From positions 1-64,000 of the forward strand of contig UQNN01000012.1 in assembly GCA_900542445.1 (NCBI GenBank): a DNA stretch of 64,000 nt, in the 5' to 3' direction. The notes beneath the pieces are model-generated. The model was not told the origin of the DNA and did no database searches. It saw only the letters and a list, made by a program, of their open reading frames with translations. Position numbers and translations under genes: made by a program. This DNA is from an uncultured Eubacteriales bacterium. GTDB lineage: Bacteria; Bacillota; Clostridia; Christensenellales; Aristaeellaceae. How positions within the stretch are numbered: the stretch's first letter is position 1; each line of letters starts with the position of its first letter. Below, piece after piece: positions 16,108 through 25,328 of the stretch.

Positions 16108-17070
16108 ATGAAGAAACTGATTGCTGTGGCGCTTGCGCTGGTCTGCGCGCTGGCCGTGACGATTCCCGCAGTGGCGGAAATCGCGTACCCGACGAAGAAC
16201 ATCGAGTTCATCATTCCCTACGCCGCGGGCGGCGGAACGGATGCGCTGATGCGCGTGCTGATGGCGGCTATGGAAGAGGAATGGGGCAAATCGATCATCA
16301 TCTCCAACAAAGGCGGCAATCTGGGCCAGGTTGGCCTGACGGAACTGGCGGGCAAGCCGAACGACGGCTACACGCTGGGCGCGCTGTCCAACCTTGACCA
16401 CATTCTGGTGCTGCTGACGGGCGAAAACGTGTCGTATACGTATGATTCGTTTGAGTACATCGGCGCGATTAACACGACCGCCAACGTGCTGATTGCCAGC
16501 GCGGCGAGCGGCTTTGAGACGCTGGATGATATGATGGACTATGCGAAGAAGAACCCCGGCGGCCTGACGGTTTCCGTGTCGGGCAAGACCCACATCGCGG
16601 AAGCCGCGCTGCTGGAGCGCGCCGCGGGCATCAAGGTGACGACCATCATGCAGAGCAGCGGCGGCGACAGCCTGAACGCGGTGCTGGGCGGTCACGTGGA
16701 CGTTGCGATTCTGGATAAGAAATTCGTGGCGCAGGTTGACGGGCAGGGCTGCCATACGCTGGGCATTTTCTGCGGCGAACGCATGGACGTTGTGCCGGAT
16801 GTGCCGACTTTCAAGGAGCAGGGTTACGACGTGGCGACGGAAACCTATCGCGTGATCGTCGCGCCTGCCGGAACGCCGAAGGAAATCTGCGACGCGATTG
16901 CCGAGACGATGAAGAAAGTGACTCAGACGCCTGAATTCCAGGAGAAGATGGCAAACATGGGCGAAATCTACCGCTTCCTGGGCCCGGACGAGGTGAAAGC
17001 GCGTCTGGACGGCGACTATCAGGCGATGGTCGAAATGCTGGAAGAGAACCCCGACGCATTGAGCCGCTGA
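16108..17070 (+). CDS. tripartite tricarboxylate transporter, substrate-binding protein (TctC)
   Basis: A 320-residue extracytoplasmic receptor of the TctC/Bug family. The signal peptide runs to about residue 23 (cleavage near AVA-EI). The mature start IAYPTKNIEFIIPYAAGGGTDALMR is the family's ligand-gripping block. Later NDGYTLG, SGKTHIAEAALLE, GHVDVAILD and PAGTPKEICDAI also fit. There is no lipobox cysteine, so it appears to be a secreted rather than lipid-anchored receptor, odd for a monoderm cell. AGAGGAGGAACG precedes the ATG. The ligand is probably the carboxylate used by the neighbouring enolase-superfamily enzyme. Confidence 0.88.
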   Translation: MKKLIAVALALVCALAVTIPAVAEIAYPTKNIEFIIPYAAGGGTDALMRVLMAAMEEEWGKSIIISNKGGNLGQVGLTELAGKPNDGYTLGALSNLDHILVLLTGENVSYTYDSFEYIGAINTTANVLIASAASGFETLDDMMDYAKKNPGGLTVSVSGKTHIAEAALLERAAGIKVTTIMQSSGGDSLNAVLGGHVDVAILDKKFVAQVDGQGCHTLGIFCGERMDVVPDVPTFKEQGYDVATETYRVIVAPAGTPKEICDAIAETMKKVTQTPEFQEKMANMGEIYRFLGPDEVKARLDGDYQAMVEMLEENPDALSR

Positions 17071-17083
17071 AGCGAACGGAAAG

Positions 17084-17111
17084 CCGGCTCCGCCCTTTGG
17101 GGCGGAGCGGC
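17084..17111 (+). promoter_or_regulatory. intercistronic hairpin between tctC and tctA
   Basis: GGCTCCGCCC and GGGCGGAGC form a stem of about ten base pairs around TTT, with no T-run after it. It sits 14 bases after the receptor stop codon. Such hairpins often stabilise the upstream receptor mRNA or reduce expression of the membrane subunit. Confidence 0.65.
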
Positions 17112-17135
17112 TGATGCTGGAGGAAAAAGGTCAAT

Positions 17136-18635
17136 ATGGAAATGATCGTTCAAGTGCTTGGCAGTCTGTTTCATCCGCTGGCGCTGGGTGTCAATATCTT
17201 TGGCGTTGTTTTAGGCATCATCTTCGGCGCAATGCCGGGCTTGAACGGCGTGGTGGGCGTTGCGCTGCTGCTGCCGCTGACCTATGGTCTTTCGCCTGCG
17301 AACGGCCTGATGATGCTGGGCGGTCTGTATATGGGCGCGACTTACGGCGGCTCGATTTCCGCTATTCTGCTGAATTGTCCGGGCACGGGCGAGGCGGCCT
17401 GCACGGCGCTCAATGGCAACCCGCTGGCGCGGCAGGGGCGGGCGATGGAGGCGCTGTCGTATTCGGCGCTGTCCAGCGGCATCGGCGGTATGTTTGGCAC
17501 GCTGGTGATGCTGTTTTTTACGCCCGTGCTAGCGAAAATGGCGCTCAAATTCGGCCCGCCGGAGCTGTTTCTGGTGTGTCTGGCCGGACTTGCGGTTGTC
17601 GGCAGCCTGATGGATAAGAGCATGGCGAAGGGCTTTTTCGCGGTGGGCGTCGGCCTCGTGCTGTCGATGGTCGGCATGGATACGATGAGCTCGAATTACC
17701 GGTTTACCTTTGGCAGCGCCGATTTGCAGGCGGGGCTGAACCTGATTCCGGTGAGCGTCGGTTTCTTTGCCATTGCGGAAATGCTGGATCTGATGAGCCA
17801 GAGCGGCGAAAACGGAGAAATCTGCTCGGAACTCAAGCCGTTCAGCGTCCGCGAAGCGTTTGCCGGATGCCTGAGCCGCTGGTGGGTGATTCTCAAATCG
17901 TCCGTCATCGGAACAATCATCGGCATTCTGCCGGGCACGGGCGGCGCGATTGCGTCTTTCATTGCCTATGGCGAGGCCAAGCGAACTTCGAAGGAGGGGG
18001 CGCTGTTCGGCAAGGGCAGCATCGACGGCATTGTCGCGCCGGAAAGCGCGAACAACGCGGCGGTCGGCGGTTCGTTTGTGCCGCTGATGAGCCTGGGCAT
18101 TCCCGGTTCGGCGACGTCGGCCATCATCTTCGGCGCGCTGACGGTGCATGGGCTGATTCCCGGCCCGCGCCTGTTCGTCAACAACGCCGACGTGGTTTAC
18201 ACCATGATGCTGGGGCTTGTGCTGAGTGTCGTCTTCATGGTCATCATCGGTCTGGGCGGCGTGAAATTTTTCGCCAAGGTGCTCAAAATCGATAAAAAGG
18301 TGATCGTTCCGGCGGTGCTGGCGTTTTCGCTCATCGGCGCATACAGCGCGCGCAACAGTATGTTCGACGTGCTGGTCGCGATTGTCTTCGGCGTGGCGGG
18401 CCTGGTCTGCAAGCGCGCGAAAATCCCGGTCGCGCCGATTATCCTGGGCATGATTCTGGGCACGATGGCCGAAGAGAACCTGCGCCGCGCGATGACGATT
18501 GCTTCCGCCAAGTCGCTGAGCCTGGTGGGCTACATCGTGATGCGCCCGGTTTCGCTGGTCGTGCTGGCGCTGGTTGTGCTGCTGATTGCGGGCAACGTTT
18601 ATTCAAGCTGCAAACAGCGCAAGGCGAAAAATTGA
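17136..18635 (+). CDS. tripartite tricarboxylate transporter, large membrane subunit (TctA)
   Basis: A 499-residue protein with about eleven to twelve hydrophobic segments. It has the two conserved glycine-proline-rich TctA motifs: GAMPGLNGVVGVALLLPLTYG near residue 30 with GGLYMGATYGGSISAILLNCPGT, and GILPGTGGAIASFIAYGEAKR near 264. PESANNAAVGGSFVPLMSLGIPGS near 302 is also typical. It is the translocation subunit working with the two preceding genes. GGAGGAAAAAGG precedes the ATG. It is the last gene of the GntR operon. Confidence 0.9.
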   Translation: MEMIVQVLGSLFHPLALGVNIFGVVLGIIFGAMPGLNGVVGVALLLPLTYGLSPANGLMMLGGLYMGATYGGSISAILLNCPGTGEAACTALNGNPLARQGRAMEALSYSALSSGIGGMFGTLVMLFFTPVLAKMALKFGPPELFLVCLAGLAVVGSLMDKSMAKGFFAVGVGLVLSMVGMDTMSSNYRFTFGSADLQAGLNLIPVSVGFFAIAEMLDLMSQSGENGEICSELKPFSVREAFAGCLSRWWVILKSSVIGTIIGILPGTGGAIASFIAYGEAKRTSKEGALFGKGSIDGIVAPESANNAAVGGSFVPLMSLGIPGSATSAIIFGALTVHGLIPGPRLFVNNADVVYTMMLGLVLSVVFMVIIGLGGVKFFAKVLKIDKKVIVPAVLAFSLIGAYSARNSMFDVLVAIVFGVAGLVCKRAKIPVAPIILGMILGTMAEENLRRAMTIASAKSLSLVGYIVMRPVSLVVLALVVLLIAGNVYSSCKQRKAKN

Positions 18636-18647
18636 GCCGCGAAACGG

Positions 18648-18676
18648 TTGACATCCCCCCGATTTTTGCTTATAAT
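18648..18676 (+). promoter_or_regulatory. consensus sigma-A promoter of the proS leader
   Basis: TTGACA at 18648-18653, exactly 17 bases, TATAAT at 18671-18676. Both boxes are perfect. It starts 12 bases after the tctA stop codon. Confidence 0.9.
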
Positions 18677-18682
18677 GAATGC

Positions 18683-18918
18683 GATATCAGGCGATAACGG
18701 GGAAAGCGGAACGCGAAAACCTTTCAAGAGAGCCGGGCTAACAGCTGCAAGGCCGGGCAGGGCGCGCGTTCAAGGCTCCGAACCCCATCAGCCGCGGCGC
18801 CAAGAACGCCGCCGTTCTCCCCGCGATAAGGGGTTGAGCAGGGCGCGGAGAGCGCCAAACCGGGTGGTACCGCGAAGCAATGCGCTTCGTCCCAGTGATG
18901 GGACGGGGCGCTTTTTTT
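18683..18918 (+). ncRNA. T-box leader controlling proS
   Basis: The gap 18636-18984 holds this regulatory RNA. GGTGGTACCGCG at 18863-18874 is the conserved T-box that pairs with the uncharged tRNA acceptor end. It is followed by a terminator: a long stem at 18882-18911 around GTGA, then seven T residues. The 5' part is GC-rich and foldable (stem I). GAAC-CCC-A around 18779-18787 provides a CCC proline codon in a suitable specifier context. When tRNA-Pro is uncharged the antiterminator forms and proS is transcribed. The specifier is inferred; the T-box and terminator are seen directly. Confidence 0.93.
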
Positions 18919-18984
18919 GTGGACATACTGTTCTAAAGGCGACTTATTTTTGAAATCATGAACCTGTAAAGTGAGGGAAAAAAC

Positions 18985-20427
18985 ATGGCGAAGAAAAATC
19001 AGCAGGAGTTCGTTCAGCACATCACCCCGCGCAGCGAGGATTTCTCCCAGTGGTACACCGACGTGGTGCGCCTGGCCGATCTGATGGATTACACCCCCGT
19101 CCGCGGCTGCATGGCCATTAAGCCCTACGGCTACCGCATTTGGGAGCTGATTCAGCAGCAGATGGACGCGGAATTTAAGCGCACCGGCCACCAGAACGTG
19201 AGTATGCCGATGCTCATTCCGGAAAGCCTGCTGCTTAAGGAAGCGGACCACGTCGAGGGCTTTGCGCCGGAAGTGGCGTGGGTCACGCAGGGCGGCACCG
19301 AGCCGCTGACCGAGCGTCTGGCGATCCGCCCGACGAGCGAGACGATTTTCTGCACGATGTATGCCAAGTGGGTGCAGAGCTGGCGCGATCTGCCGCTCAA
19401 ATACAACCAGTGGTGCTCCGTCATGCGCTGGGAGAAGACGACCCGCCCGTTCCTGCGCACGGCCGAGTTCCTCTGGCAGGAGGGCCACACCGTCCATGCC
19501 ACTGCCGAAGAGGCGCAGGAAGAGACGATGCAGATGCTGGGCGTTTACCGCGACTTCTGCGAAAAGAACCTCGCGATTCCGGTTTACTGCGGCCAGAAGA
19601 GCGAAAAGGAAAAGTTTGCCGGCGCGCGCGCGACGTATTCCATCGAAGCGATGATGCAGGACGGCAAGGCGCTGCAAAGCGGCACGAGCCACAACTTCGG
19701 TACGAACTTCTCCGAGCCGTTTGAAATCAAGTATCTGGACAAGGACGGCACGCAGAAGTATGCGCACGAGACGAGCTGGGGCACCAGCACCCGTCTCATC
19801 GGCGCGATTATCATGACCCACGGCGACGAGCGCGGCCTGAAACTGCCGCCGATGATCGCGCCGTATCAGGTGGTCGTGGTGCCGGTCGCCGCGCATAAGG
19901 AAGGCGTGCTGGAGGGCGCGAAGGCCGTCGCCGACAAGCTGACCGCCGCCGGACTGCGCGTGAAGTTTGACGACCGCGACAACGTGACGCCGGGCTGGAA
20001 GTTCAACGAGTGGGAGCTCAAGGGCGTTCCGGTTCGCGTCGAGATCGGCCCGCGCGATTTGGCTGAGGGCAAAGTGATGAGCGTGCGCCGCGACACTTTC
20101 GAGAAAGCGCCGCTGGATATCGAAGGCCTTGAGGGCGAAATCAAGGCGATGCTGGACGCGATTCAGACCAACATGTTTGAAATTGCCCGCGCGTTCCGCG
20201 ACGCGCACACCGCCGATGTGCACAACATGGAAGAGCTGGGCAGACAGGTGGACGGCGGCTATGCCAAGGCCATGTGGTGCGGCGATCAGGCGTGCGAGGA
20301 CGAGATCAAGGATCGTTTCAGCGCGTCTTCCCGCTGCATGCCGTTTGACCAGACGCCCATCGGCGAGACCTGCGTCTGCTGCGGCAAGCCGGCCAAGAAG
20401 GTCATCTATTTCGCAAAGGCATATTGA
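18985..20427 (+). CDS. proS: prolyl-tRNA synthetase, archaeal/eukaryotic-like type
   Basis: A 480-residue class II synthetase that charges tRNA-Pro. The short type without the bacterial editing insertion is shown by length and by the C-terminal zinc-binding-like domain (MWCGDQACEDEI and CVCCGKPAKK, four Cys). Motif 2 lies around VMRWEKTTRPFLRTAEFLWQEGHT near residue 148; motif 3 is HGDERGLKLPPMIAPYQVVVVP near 275. The anticodon-binding domain follows. It is under the proline T-box and its own promoter. This ProRS form is common in Clostridia alongside or instead of the bacterial form. Confidence 0.95.
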   Translation: MAKKNQQEFVQHITPRSEDFSQWYTDVVRLADLMDYTPVRGCMAIKPYGYRIWELIQQQMDAEFKRTGHQNVSMPMLIPESLLLKEADHVEGFAPEVAWVTQGGTEPLTERLAIRPTSETIFCTMYAKWVQSWRDLPLKYNQWCSVMRWEKTTRPFLRTAEFLWQEGHTVHATAEEAQEETMQMLGVYRDFCEKNLAIPVYCGQKSEKEKFAGARATYSIEAMMQDGKALQSGTSHNFGTNFSEPFEIKYLDKDGTQKYAHETSWGTSTRLIGAIIMTHGDERGLKLPPMIAPYQVVVVPVAAHKEGVLEGAKAVADKLTAAGLRVKFDDRDNVTPGWKFNEWELKGVPVRVEIGPRDLAEGKVMSVRRDTFEKAPLDIEGLEGEIKAMLDAIQTNMFEIARAFRDAHTADVHNMEELGRQVDGGYAKAMWCGDQACEDEIKDRFSASSRCMPFDQTPIGETCVCCGKPAKKVIYFAKAY

Positions 20428-20435
20428 TGTTGAAA

Positions 20436-20465
20436 GGGGCTGTTCAAATGTACAGCCCCTTTTTT
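20436..20465 (+). terminator. intrinsic terminator of proS
   Basis: A perfect GGGGCTGT / ACAGCCCC stem around an eight-base loop is followed by six T residues. Confidence 0.85.
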
Positions 20466-20496
20466 CCAATACCGCGGTTCAGAAAGGAGAGACGAC

Positions 20497-22662
20497 GTGA
20501 AAGCCAAGGCAAAACTGTACGGGCCGATGCTGCTGGCGGCGCTGCTCTGCGCGCTGGTATTCGCGACGGGCGCGATGAAAAAGCCGAGTGAATTTGAATT
20601 GCTGAACGGGCAGTATATGCAGCTTGCGGGCGGAAAGACGCGCTACGCCGTGGCCGACGGCGACGCTTACGGCGCGCTTTCCGGCGAGATGACGGGGCTG
20701 CACCTGCCCGCGGGCAAATACCGCCTGAGATGGATGATTTCCGGCGACGGCGACAATGTGCTGCGGCTGAAAAACGACGACGGCGCGGCCATTACGCCGG
20801 ATGAATTCGTGCTGCCTGCCGACGAGGGCGAAGGCGAATGCGTATTTGAAATCGAGGAAGCCTGCGAAAACTTTGCGGTCGAAATCGAGTTTGCCTCCGG
20901 CAGTTATCTGGATGTGTACGGTTTAAAGCTCTACACGCCGAAATATCAGGACGACGCGTTCACGCTGCTGTTTTTTGCCATCGGCGCAAGCGTGCTGTAT
21001 GGGCTGCTGGCGACGGGCAGGCTGACGCGCCGGAACATGGCGCCTGCGCTGTTTATCGGTCTGGCCGTGCTGCTTTCGTGCTCCATGTCGCTCAAATCGA
21101 CGTTCAACTATGGTCACGACGGCGCGTATCATCTGGCGCGCCTGCAAAATCTGGCGGACGGCCTGAAAAGCGGGCAGTTCCCCGTGCGCATGGGCGGATT
21201 TTCTTTCAACGGTTATGGCGCAATCACGTCTGTCTTTTATCCGGATGTTTTTCTCTATCCCTTTGCGCTGATGCTGCTGGGCGGGGCGAGCGCGGCCTAC
21301 GTGGGCAACGTACTGCTCGCCGCCCTGAACATCGGCGCGGCGGCGGGCATGTATGCGGCGGCGAAGCGGCTGTTTCAAAACCGCTGGGCGGCGACCTGCG
21401 CGTCGGTGCTCTATACGCTGTCGGCGTATCGCGTGATGGATGTGTATACGCGCGTAGCCGTCGGCGAGGCGATGGCGATGGCGTTTTTCCCGCTGTTCAT
21501 CGTGGGACTGTATGAGGCGCTTTTCGGCGACGCGAAATGCTGGCGCATGCTGGCGCTGAGCGCGTGCGGCATTTTTTTGAGCCACATGCTCTCTACGATG
21601 CTCTGCGCGGTGCTGGCGGCGGGCGCGGCGCTGTTGTGTCTGCGCCGGATGATTGGGCAGAAGCGGTTTGTGCCGCTGGCGAAGGCGGCCGGGCTCTGCC
21701 TGTTGCTGGGGCTGTTTCAGCTGGCGCCGTTTTGCATGTACAGCATGCAGGGGATCGGCGCGGGCACGCTGGTCAACGATCTGACGGTCAACGCCGTGGA
21801 ACCGGGGCAGATTTTGATGATGGGGGCGGGTTCGGCCTCCGGAAGCAGCGCCAATCAGAAGGTGTTGGCGTTTTCGGTTGAAATCGGCCTGCCGCTGCTG
21901 ATAGGCGCGATGCTGGCGCTGTATGCCGCGCTGCAAAAGCCGGAACGCGGCGAAAATGAAAAGGCCGTGCTGAGGCTGCTGGCCTGCGGCGCGGCGCTGG
22001 CCGTTGCGGCGACGGATTTCTTTCCATGGGGGCCGGTTTCCACGCTGATGGGCGGCAAGGTTGGCTACATGCAGTTCACGTGGCGGCTGCTGATGTTTGT
22101 CGCGCCGCTGCTGGCGCTGGCCGGAGGTTATGGCGTAACCGAGCTGGGCGGGAAGCGCCCGGACGCGGCGGCGGCCGCTGCGCTGTGCATGGCGGCGGTC
22201 TGCGTCATGCCGACGCTCTCCGGCGAACTGCATGGGGCCAGATACATTGAACAGGGCGCGACTGTCAGCCCGCATCTGGGACTGGCTTATGCGGAATACA
22301 CCCTGCCGGATACGAATTTTCTTGAAACGCGCGACCGTTCGCTTCATATCGAGGGCGGTGTCGCGGTTGCGGATTACGCCAAGCGGGGAACGACGATCAC
22401 CGCGCAGGTGGAGGCGGCGACAGAGGGAACGGTTTCTTTCCCGCTGTTTGATTACGACGGCTATCGGGCGACGCTGAACGGGCAGGAAATCGCAGTCGAA
22501 ACCGGAGACAACAACCGCGTGCAGATTCGCGTTCCCGCCAGAACGGACGGCGAAGTGCGGATATGGTTCGCCGGGAAGCGCTGGTGGAAGATCACGGACG
22601 CGGTCTCGCTGGTGGCGCTGCTGGCGGTGCTGCTGCGCAGAAAGTTTGGGAAGCGGGCATGA
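20497..22662 (+). CDS. large PTPS-related/YfhO-like membrane protein, paralogue 2
   Basis: A 721-residue protein built like the 11126 gene: N-terminal helix, a beta-rich outer domain (LPAGKYRLRWMISGDGDN), a membrane region with NYGHDGAYHLARLQNLADG and GQFPVRMGGFSFNGYG, then an outer C-terminal domain (LFDYDGYRATLNGQEIAVE) and a final helix. A GTG start follows AGAAAGGAGAG. It overlaps the next paralogue by ATGA, so the two are co-translated. These GT-C-like proteins are believed to act on lipid-linked sugars at the outer face of the membrane. The substrate is unknown. No promoter is evident between the proS terminator and this gene. Confidence 0.7.
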   Translation: MKAKAKLYGPMLLAALLCALVFATGAMKKPSEFELLNGQYMQLAGGKTRYAVADGDAYGALSGEMTGLHLPAGKYRLRWMISGDGDNVLRLKNDDGAAITPDEFVLPADEGEGECVFEIEEACENFAVEIEFASGSYLDVYGLKLYTPKYQDDAFTLLFFAIGASVLYGLLATGRLTRRNMAPALFIGLAVLLSCSMSLKSTFNYGHDGAYHLARLQNLADGLKSGQFPVRMGGFSFNGYGAITSVFYPDVFLYPFALMLLGGASAAYVGNVLLAALNIGAAAGMYAAAKRLFQNRWAATCASVLYTLSAYRVMDVYTRVAVGEAMAMAFFPLFIVGLYEALFGDAKCWRMLALSACGIFLSHMLSTMLCAVLAAGAALLCLRRMIGQKRFVPLAKAAGLCLLLGLFQLAPFCMYSMQGIGAGTLVNDLTVNAVEPGQILMMGAGSASGSSANQKVLAFSVEIGLPLLIGAMLALYAALQKPERGENEKAVLRLLACGAALAVAATDFFPWGPVSTLMGGKVGYMQFTWRLLMFVAPLLALAGGYGVTELGGKRPDAAAAAALCMAAVCVMPTLSGELHGARYIEQGATVSPHLGLAYAEYTLPDTNFLETRDRSLHIEGGVAVADYAKRGTTITAQVEAATEGTVSFPLFDYDGYRATLNGQEIAVETGDNNRVQIRVPARTDGEVRIWFAGKRWWKITDAVSLVALLAVLLRRKFGKRA

Positions 22663-24782
22663 ACAGAAAGCTTTTGACCTACGGGCCGGTCGTGCTGCTG
22701 GCGCTGCTCTGCGCGGCGGCGTTTGCCACGGGCGTGCTGACCCGGTATCCCGTTCTGGAAGCCCAGGTGCAGGCGATGGATTTCCCGAACGGCACGGCGG
22801 TGAGCCTTGAAAACGGGGATGTTTACGGCGTGGTGCCAAGCGGCGGGCCGGGACACAGCCTTTCCGCCGGAACATATCGGCTCAAATGGTTTGTTGACGG
22901 CGACGGGGACAACGCCCTGCATCTGTACAGCGAAAACGGCGTGAAAATGGAGCCGGAGACGGTGATTCTGCCCGCCGGTCAGTTTGAAGGGGAATTTGAG
23001 TTTACGCTGGACAGCGCGATATCCGGCTTGCAGCTTCAATTTGAATTTGCCGCCGGAACGTACATGGAGATTTACGACGTTCGGATTTATACGCCCGGAT
23101 GCAGCGACAACGCCTTTACGCTGCTGTTTGCATCGCTGGCGTTCAGCCTGATTTGGGTGGCTGTGCGCAGGGGCAGGCTTCGGACAGCACAGATAGAAGG
23201 GATGCTGATGATCGGGCTGGCCGTGCTTTTTGCCAGCGCGCCCGCGTTTCAGGAGACGCTGCACATCGGCGACGACATTCAGTATCATCTCTGCCGGATT
23301 GAAAACATCGTGGATGCGTGGCAGTGCGGGCAGTTTCCGGCACGGCTGGGCGCGTATATGTACGACGGATACGGCGCGCTGACCTCTGTTTTCTATCCGG
23401 ATTATGCGCTGTATCCCTTCGCGCTGATGCGGCTGTGCGGCGCGAGCCTTGCCTATGTGGGCAACATGCTGCTCATCAGCCTGAACATCGGCGCGGCGGC
23501 GGGCATGTATGCGGCGGCTAAACGCATGTTTGGCGGCGGACGGGCAGCGGCTGCGGCCTCGACGCTGTACGTGCTGGCGGCGTATCGGCTGACGGACGTA
23601 TACGCGCGGTTCGCGGTCGGCGAAGCGCTGGCGATGGCCTTTCTGCCGCTGTTTATCGCGGCGCTGTGGGATTGCGTGGCCGGAGACAAGAATCGCTGGA
23701 AAGCGCTGGCGCTCAGCGCGGCGGCGATCTTCCTTTCGCACATGATCACGACGCTGCTTTGCGCGCTGATGGCGCTGCTGCTGTGCCTGATGAACGCGCG
23801 GCGCATTCTGCGCGAAAAGCGGCTGGCGAATCTGCTGAAAGCGGCGGGGCTTTGCCTGCTGCTCGTCCTGTTTCATCTGGCCCCGATGCTGATGTACATC
23901 AGGGAGGGACTGGGCGCAAGCGACTTGATGCGGGACGTGAGTTATTCGAGCATACGGCCCGCCGAACTTTTGAGTTCAAACGGGCGTTTTGCGGTTCAAA
24001 TCGGCCTGCCGCTGATGCTTGGCGCGGCGCTGGCAGCTGAGGCGGTCTGCAAGCGAGGCAAGATTGGGGAGAAGGAACGCGCGGCGCTGACGCTGGTGCT
24101 GGGCGGCGCGGCGGCGGCGCTTGCGGCCACCTCGTTTTTCCCGTGGAGCTATGCGGTGGCGCTGACGGGCGGGCTGGTGAACTACATCCAGTTCCCGTGG
24201 CGGCTGCTGGCGCTGACGGCGGCGCTGCTGGCGCTTGCGGCGGCCTATCCGATTGCCGGAATGCAGGGGGAACATCAGAAACTGGCCGTGGTTCTCGCGC
24301 TGGCGCTTTCCGTGGCGGCGGTGCAGCCGCAGCTCCAAGCCTATGTGGAAGAAGACGGAATGGCCTGCGGCGTCGGCATCAGCCCGCACCTGACCAACGT
24401 GGAATATCTCATTCCGGATTCGTATCCGACGCGGACGGGCAACCGGGAATATGCGGCGAGCGAAGGCGTTTCGGTGACGAATGAGACGAAGCGGGGATCG
24501 ACTGTCACCGCCGACGTAGACGCAAAGCAGGACGGAACGCTGCTGCTTCCGCTGTTCGGCTACGACGGCTATCGGGCGCAGGTGGACGGGCAGAACGTGG
24601 AAGTCGCCCTGAATCAGGCGCAGAATAATCGCCTTGAAATTCATCTGTCCGCCGGAACGCGCGGCACGCTGCGCGTGCGGTTCGCTGGGAAAACGTGGTG
24701 GCGTTTGACGGACGCGGTTTCCCTGCTGACGCTGATCGGGCTGTTTATGGAAAGAAGGAAGGAAAGAAAGAAGCATGTTTGA
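22659..24782 (+). CDS. large PTPS-related/YfhO-like membrane protein, paralogue 3
   Basis: A 707-residue protein homologous along its whole length to the two earlier paralogues. Matching blocks are LSAGTYRLKWFVDGDGDN in the outer N-domain, HIGDDIQYHLCRIENIVDA and GQFPARLGAYMYDGYG near residue 205, VGEALAMAFLPLF, and LFGYDGYRAQVDGQNVEVAL near the end. In the His block, GHD of the others reads GDD, so the first His is replaced. It starts at the ATG that overlaps the previous stop. Its last eight bases overlap the next gene. Confidence 0.7.
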   Translation: MNRKLLTYGPVVLLALLCAAAFATGVLTRYPVLEAQVQAMDFPNGTAVSLENGDVYGVVPSGGPGHSLSAGTYRLKWFVDGDGDNALHLYSENGVKMEPETVILPAGQFEGEFEFTLDSAISGLQLQFEFAAGTYMEIYDVRIYTPGCSDNAFTLLFASLAFSLIWVAVRRGRLRTAQIEGMLMIGLAVLFASAPAFQETLHIGDDIQYHLCRIENIVDAWQCGQFPARLGAYMYDGYGALTSVFYPDYALYPFALMRLCGASLAYVGNMLLISLNIGAAAGMYAAAKRMFGGGRAAAAASTLYVLAAYRLTDVYARFAVGEALAMAFLPLFIAALWDCVAGDKNRWKALALSAAAIFLSHMITTLLCALMALLLCLMNARRILREKRLANLLKAAGLCLLLVLFHLAPMLMYIREGLGASDLMRDVSYSSIRPAELLSSNGRFAVQIGLPLMLGAALAAEAVCKRGKIGEKERAALTLVLGGAAAALAATSFFPWSYAVALTGGLVNYIQFPWRLLALTAALLALAAAYPIAGMQGEHQKLAVVLALALSVAAVQPQLQAYVEEDGMACGVGISPHLTNVEYLIPDSYPTRTGNREYAASEGVSVTNETKRGSTVTADVDAKQDGTLLLPLFGYDGYRAQVDGQNVEVALNQAQNNRLEIHLSAGTRGTLRVRFAGKTWWRLTDAVSLLTLIGLFMERRKERKKHV

Positions 24783-25305
24783 CGCGCTGAAAAAGAGCAT
24801 GATCGATGCAATCGAGGAAGGACAGCTCAAACTGGGCTATCGTGACGAGACGATTCGGCTGTATTATCCGCTGGAATCCCTCTGTGCGTTGACCGGAAAA
24901 AAGCTGGACGCGGCGCAGATGATGCGCGAACTGGAAGCCTTTTTTACGGAAGACGAAGCAGAGCTTGGAAAAATCGAAATCAGCCGCAGAGGAGACCGCT
25001 TCTGCCTGGCCGTCGGGCCGAAGGGCGCGGCGTGGGTGCATGCGCACACGAATCCAAACGGCTTTCTGGCGGCGTTTATCGCGGCCATTGGGCGGCATGG
25101 TTGCACGATGGACGAGCTGCTGGCAGTTTTTAACCGATATGGCGACAGGGTGCATGTGGAGGAATTGCACAACGGCGAATTTGACTGGCTCATCTCTTTT
25201 GAAGACGGACAGCCGGACGCGTACCGCTACTGCATCGCCGACGAAGGCTGCCACCTGACCTATCATCGGTTTACGAAGGAAGATTATGAGGCGTTTGGGT
25301 TTTGA
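24775..25305 (+). CDS. small cytoplasmic protein of unknown function (DUF3877-like)
   Basis: A 176-residue soluble protein with no signal or membrane segment. The start (SMIDAIEEGQLKLGYRDETIRLYYPLESL) resembles the clostridial DUF3877 group as I remember it, but I am not certain. It overlaps the membrane paralogue by eight bases and is followed 23 bases later by another membrane protein, so it belongs to the envelope operon. GAAGGAAAGAAAG is the ribosome site. No function can be assigned. Confidence 0.5.
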   Translation: MFDALKKSMIDAIEEGQLKLGYRDETIRLYYPLESLCALTGKKLDAAQMMRELEAFFTEDEAELGKIEISRRGDRFCLAVGPKGAAWVHAHTNPNGFLAAFIAAIGRHGCTMDELLAVFNRYGDRVHVEELHNGEFDWLISFEDGQPDAYRYCIADEGCHLTYHRFTKEDYEAFGF

Positions 25306-25328
25306 ACGCGCGAAAGGAGGAAGAAGGC

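Noticed and set aside
18648..18953. Open frame through the proS leader
   Set aside because: The region is a T-box RNA with promoter and terminator; the frame is incidental.
20923..22875. Minus-strand open frame of 650 codons opposite the membrane paralogues
   Set aside because: It has antisense shadow composition, with no domain and no promoter.
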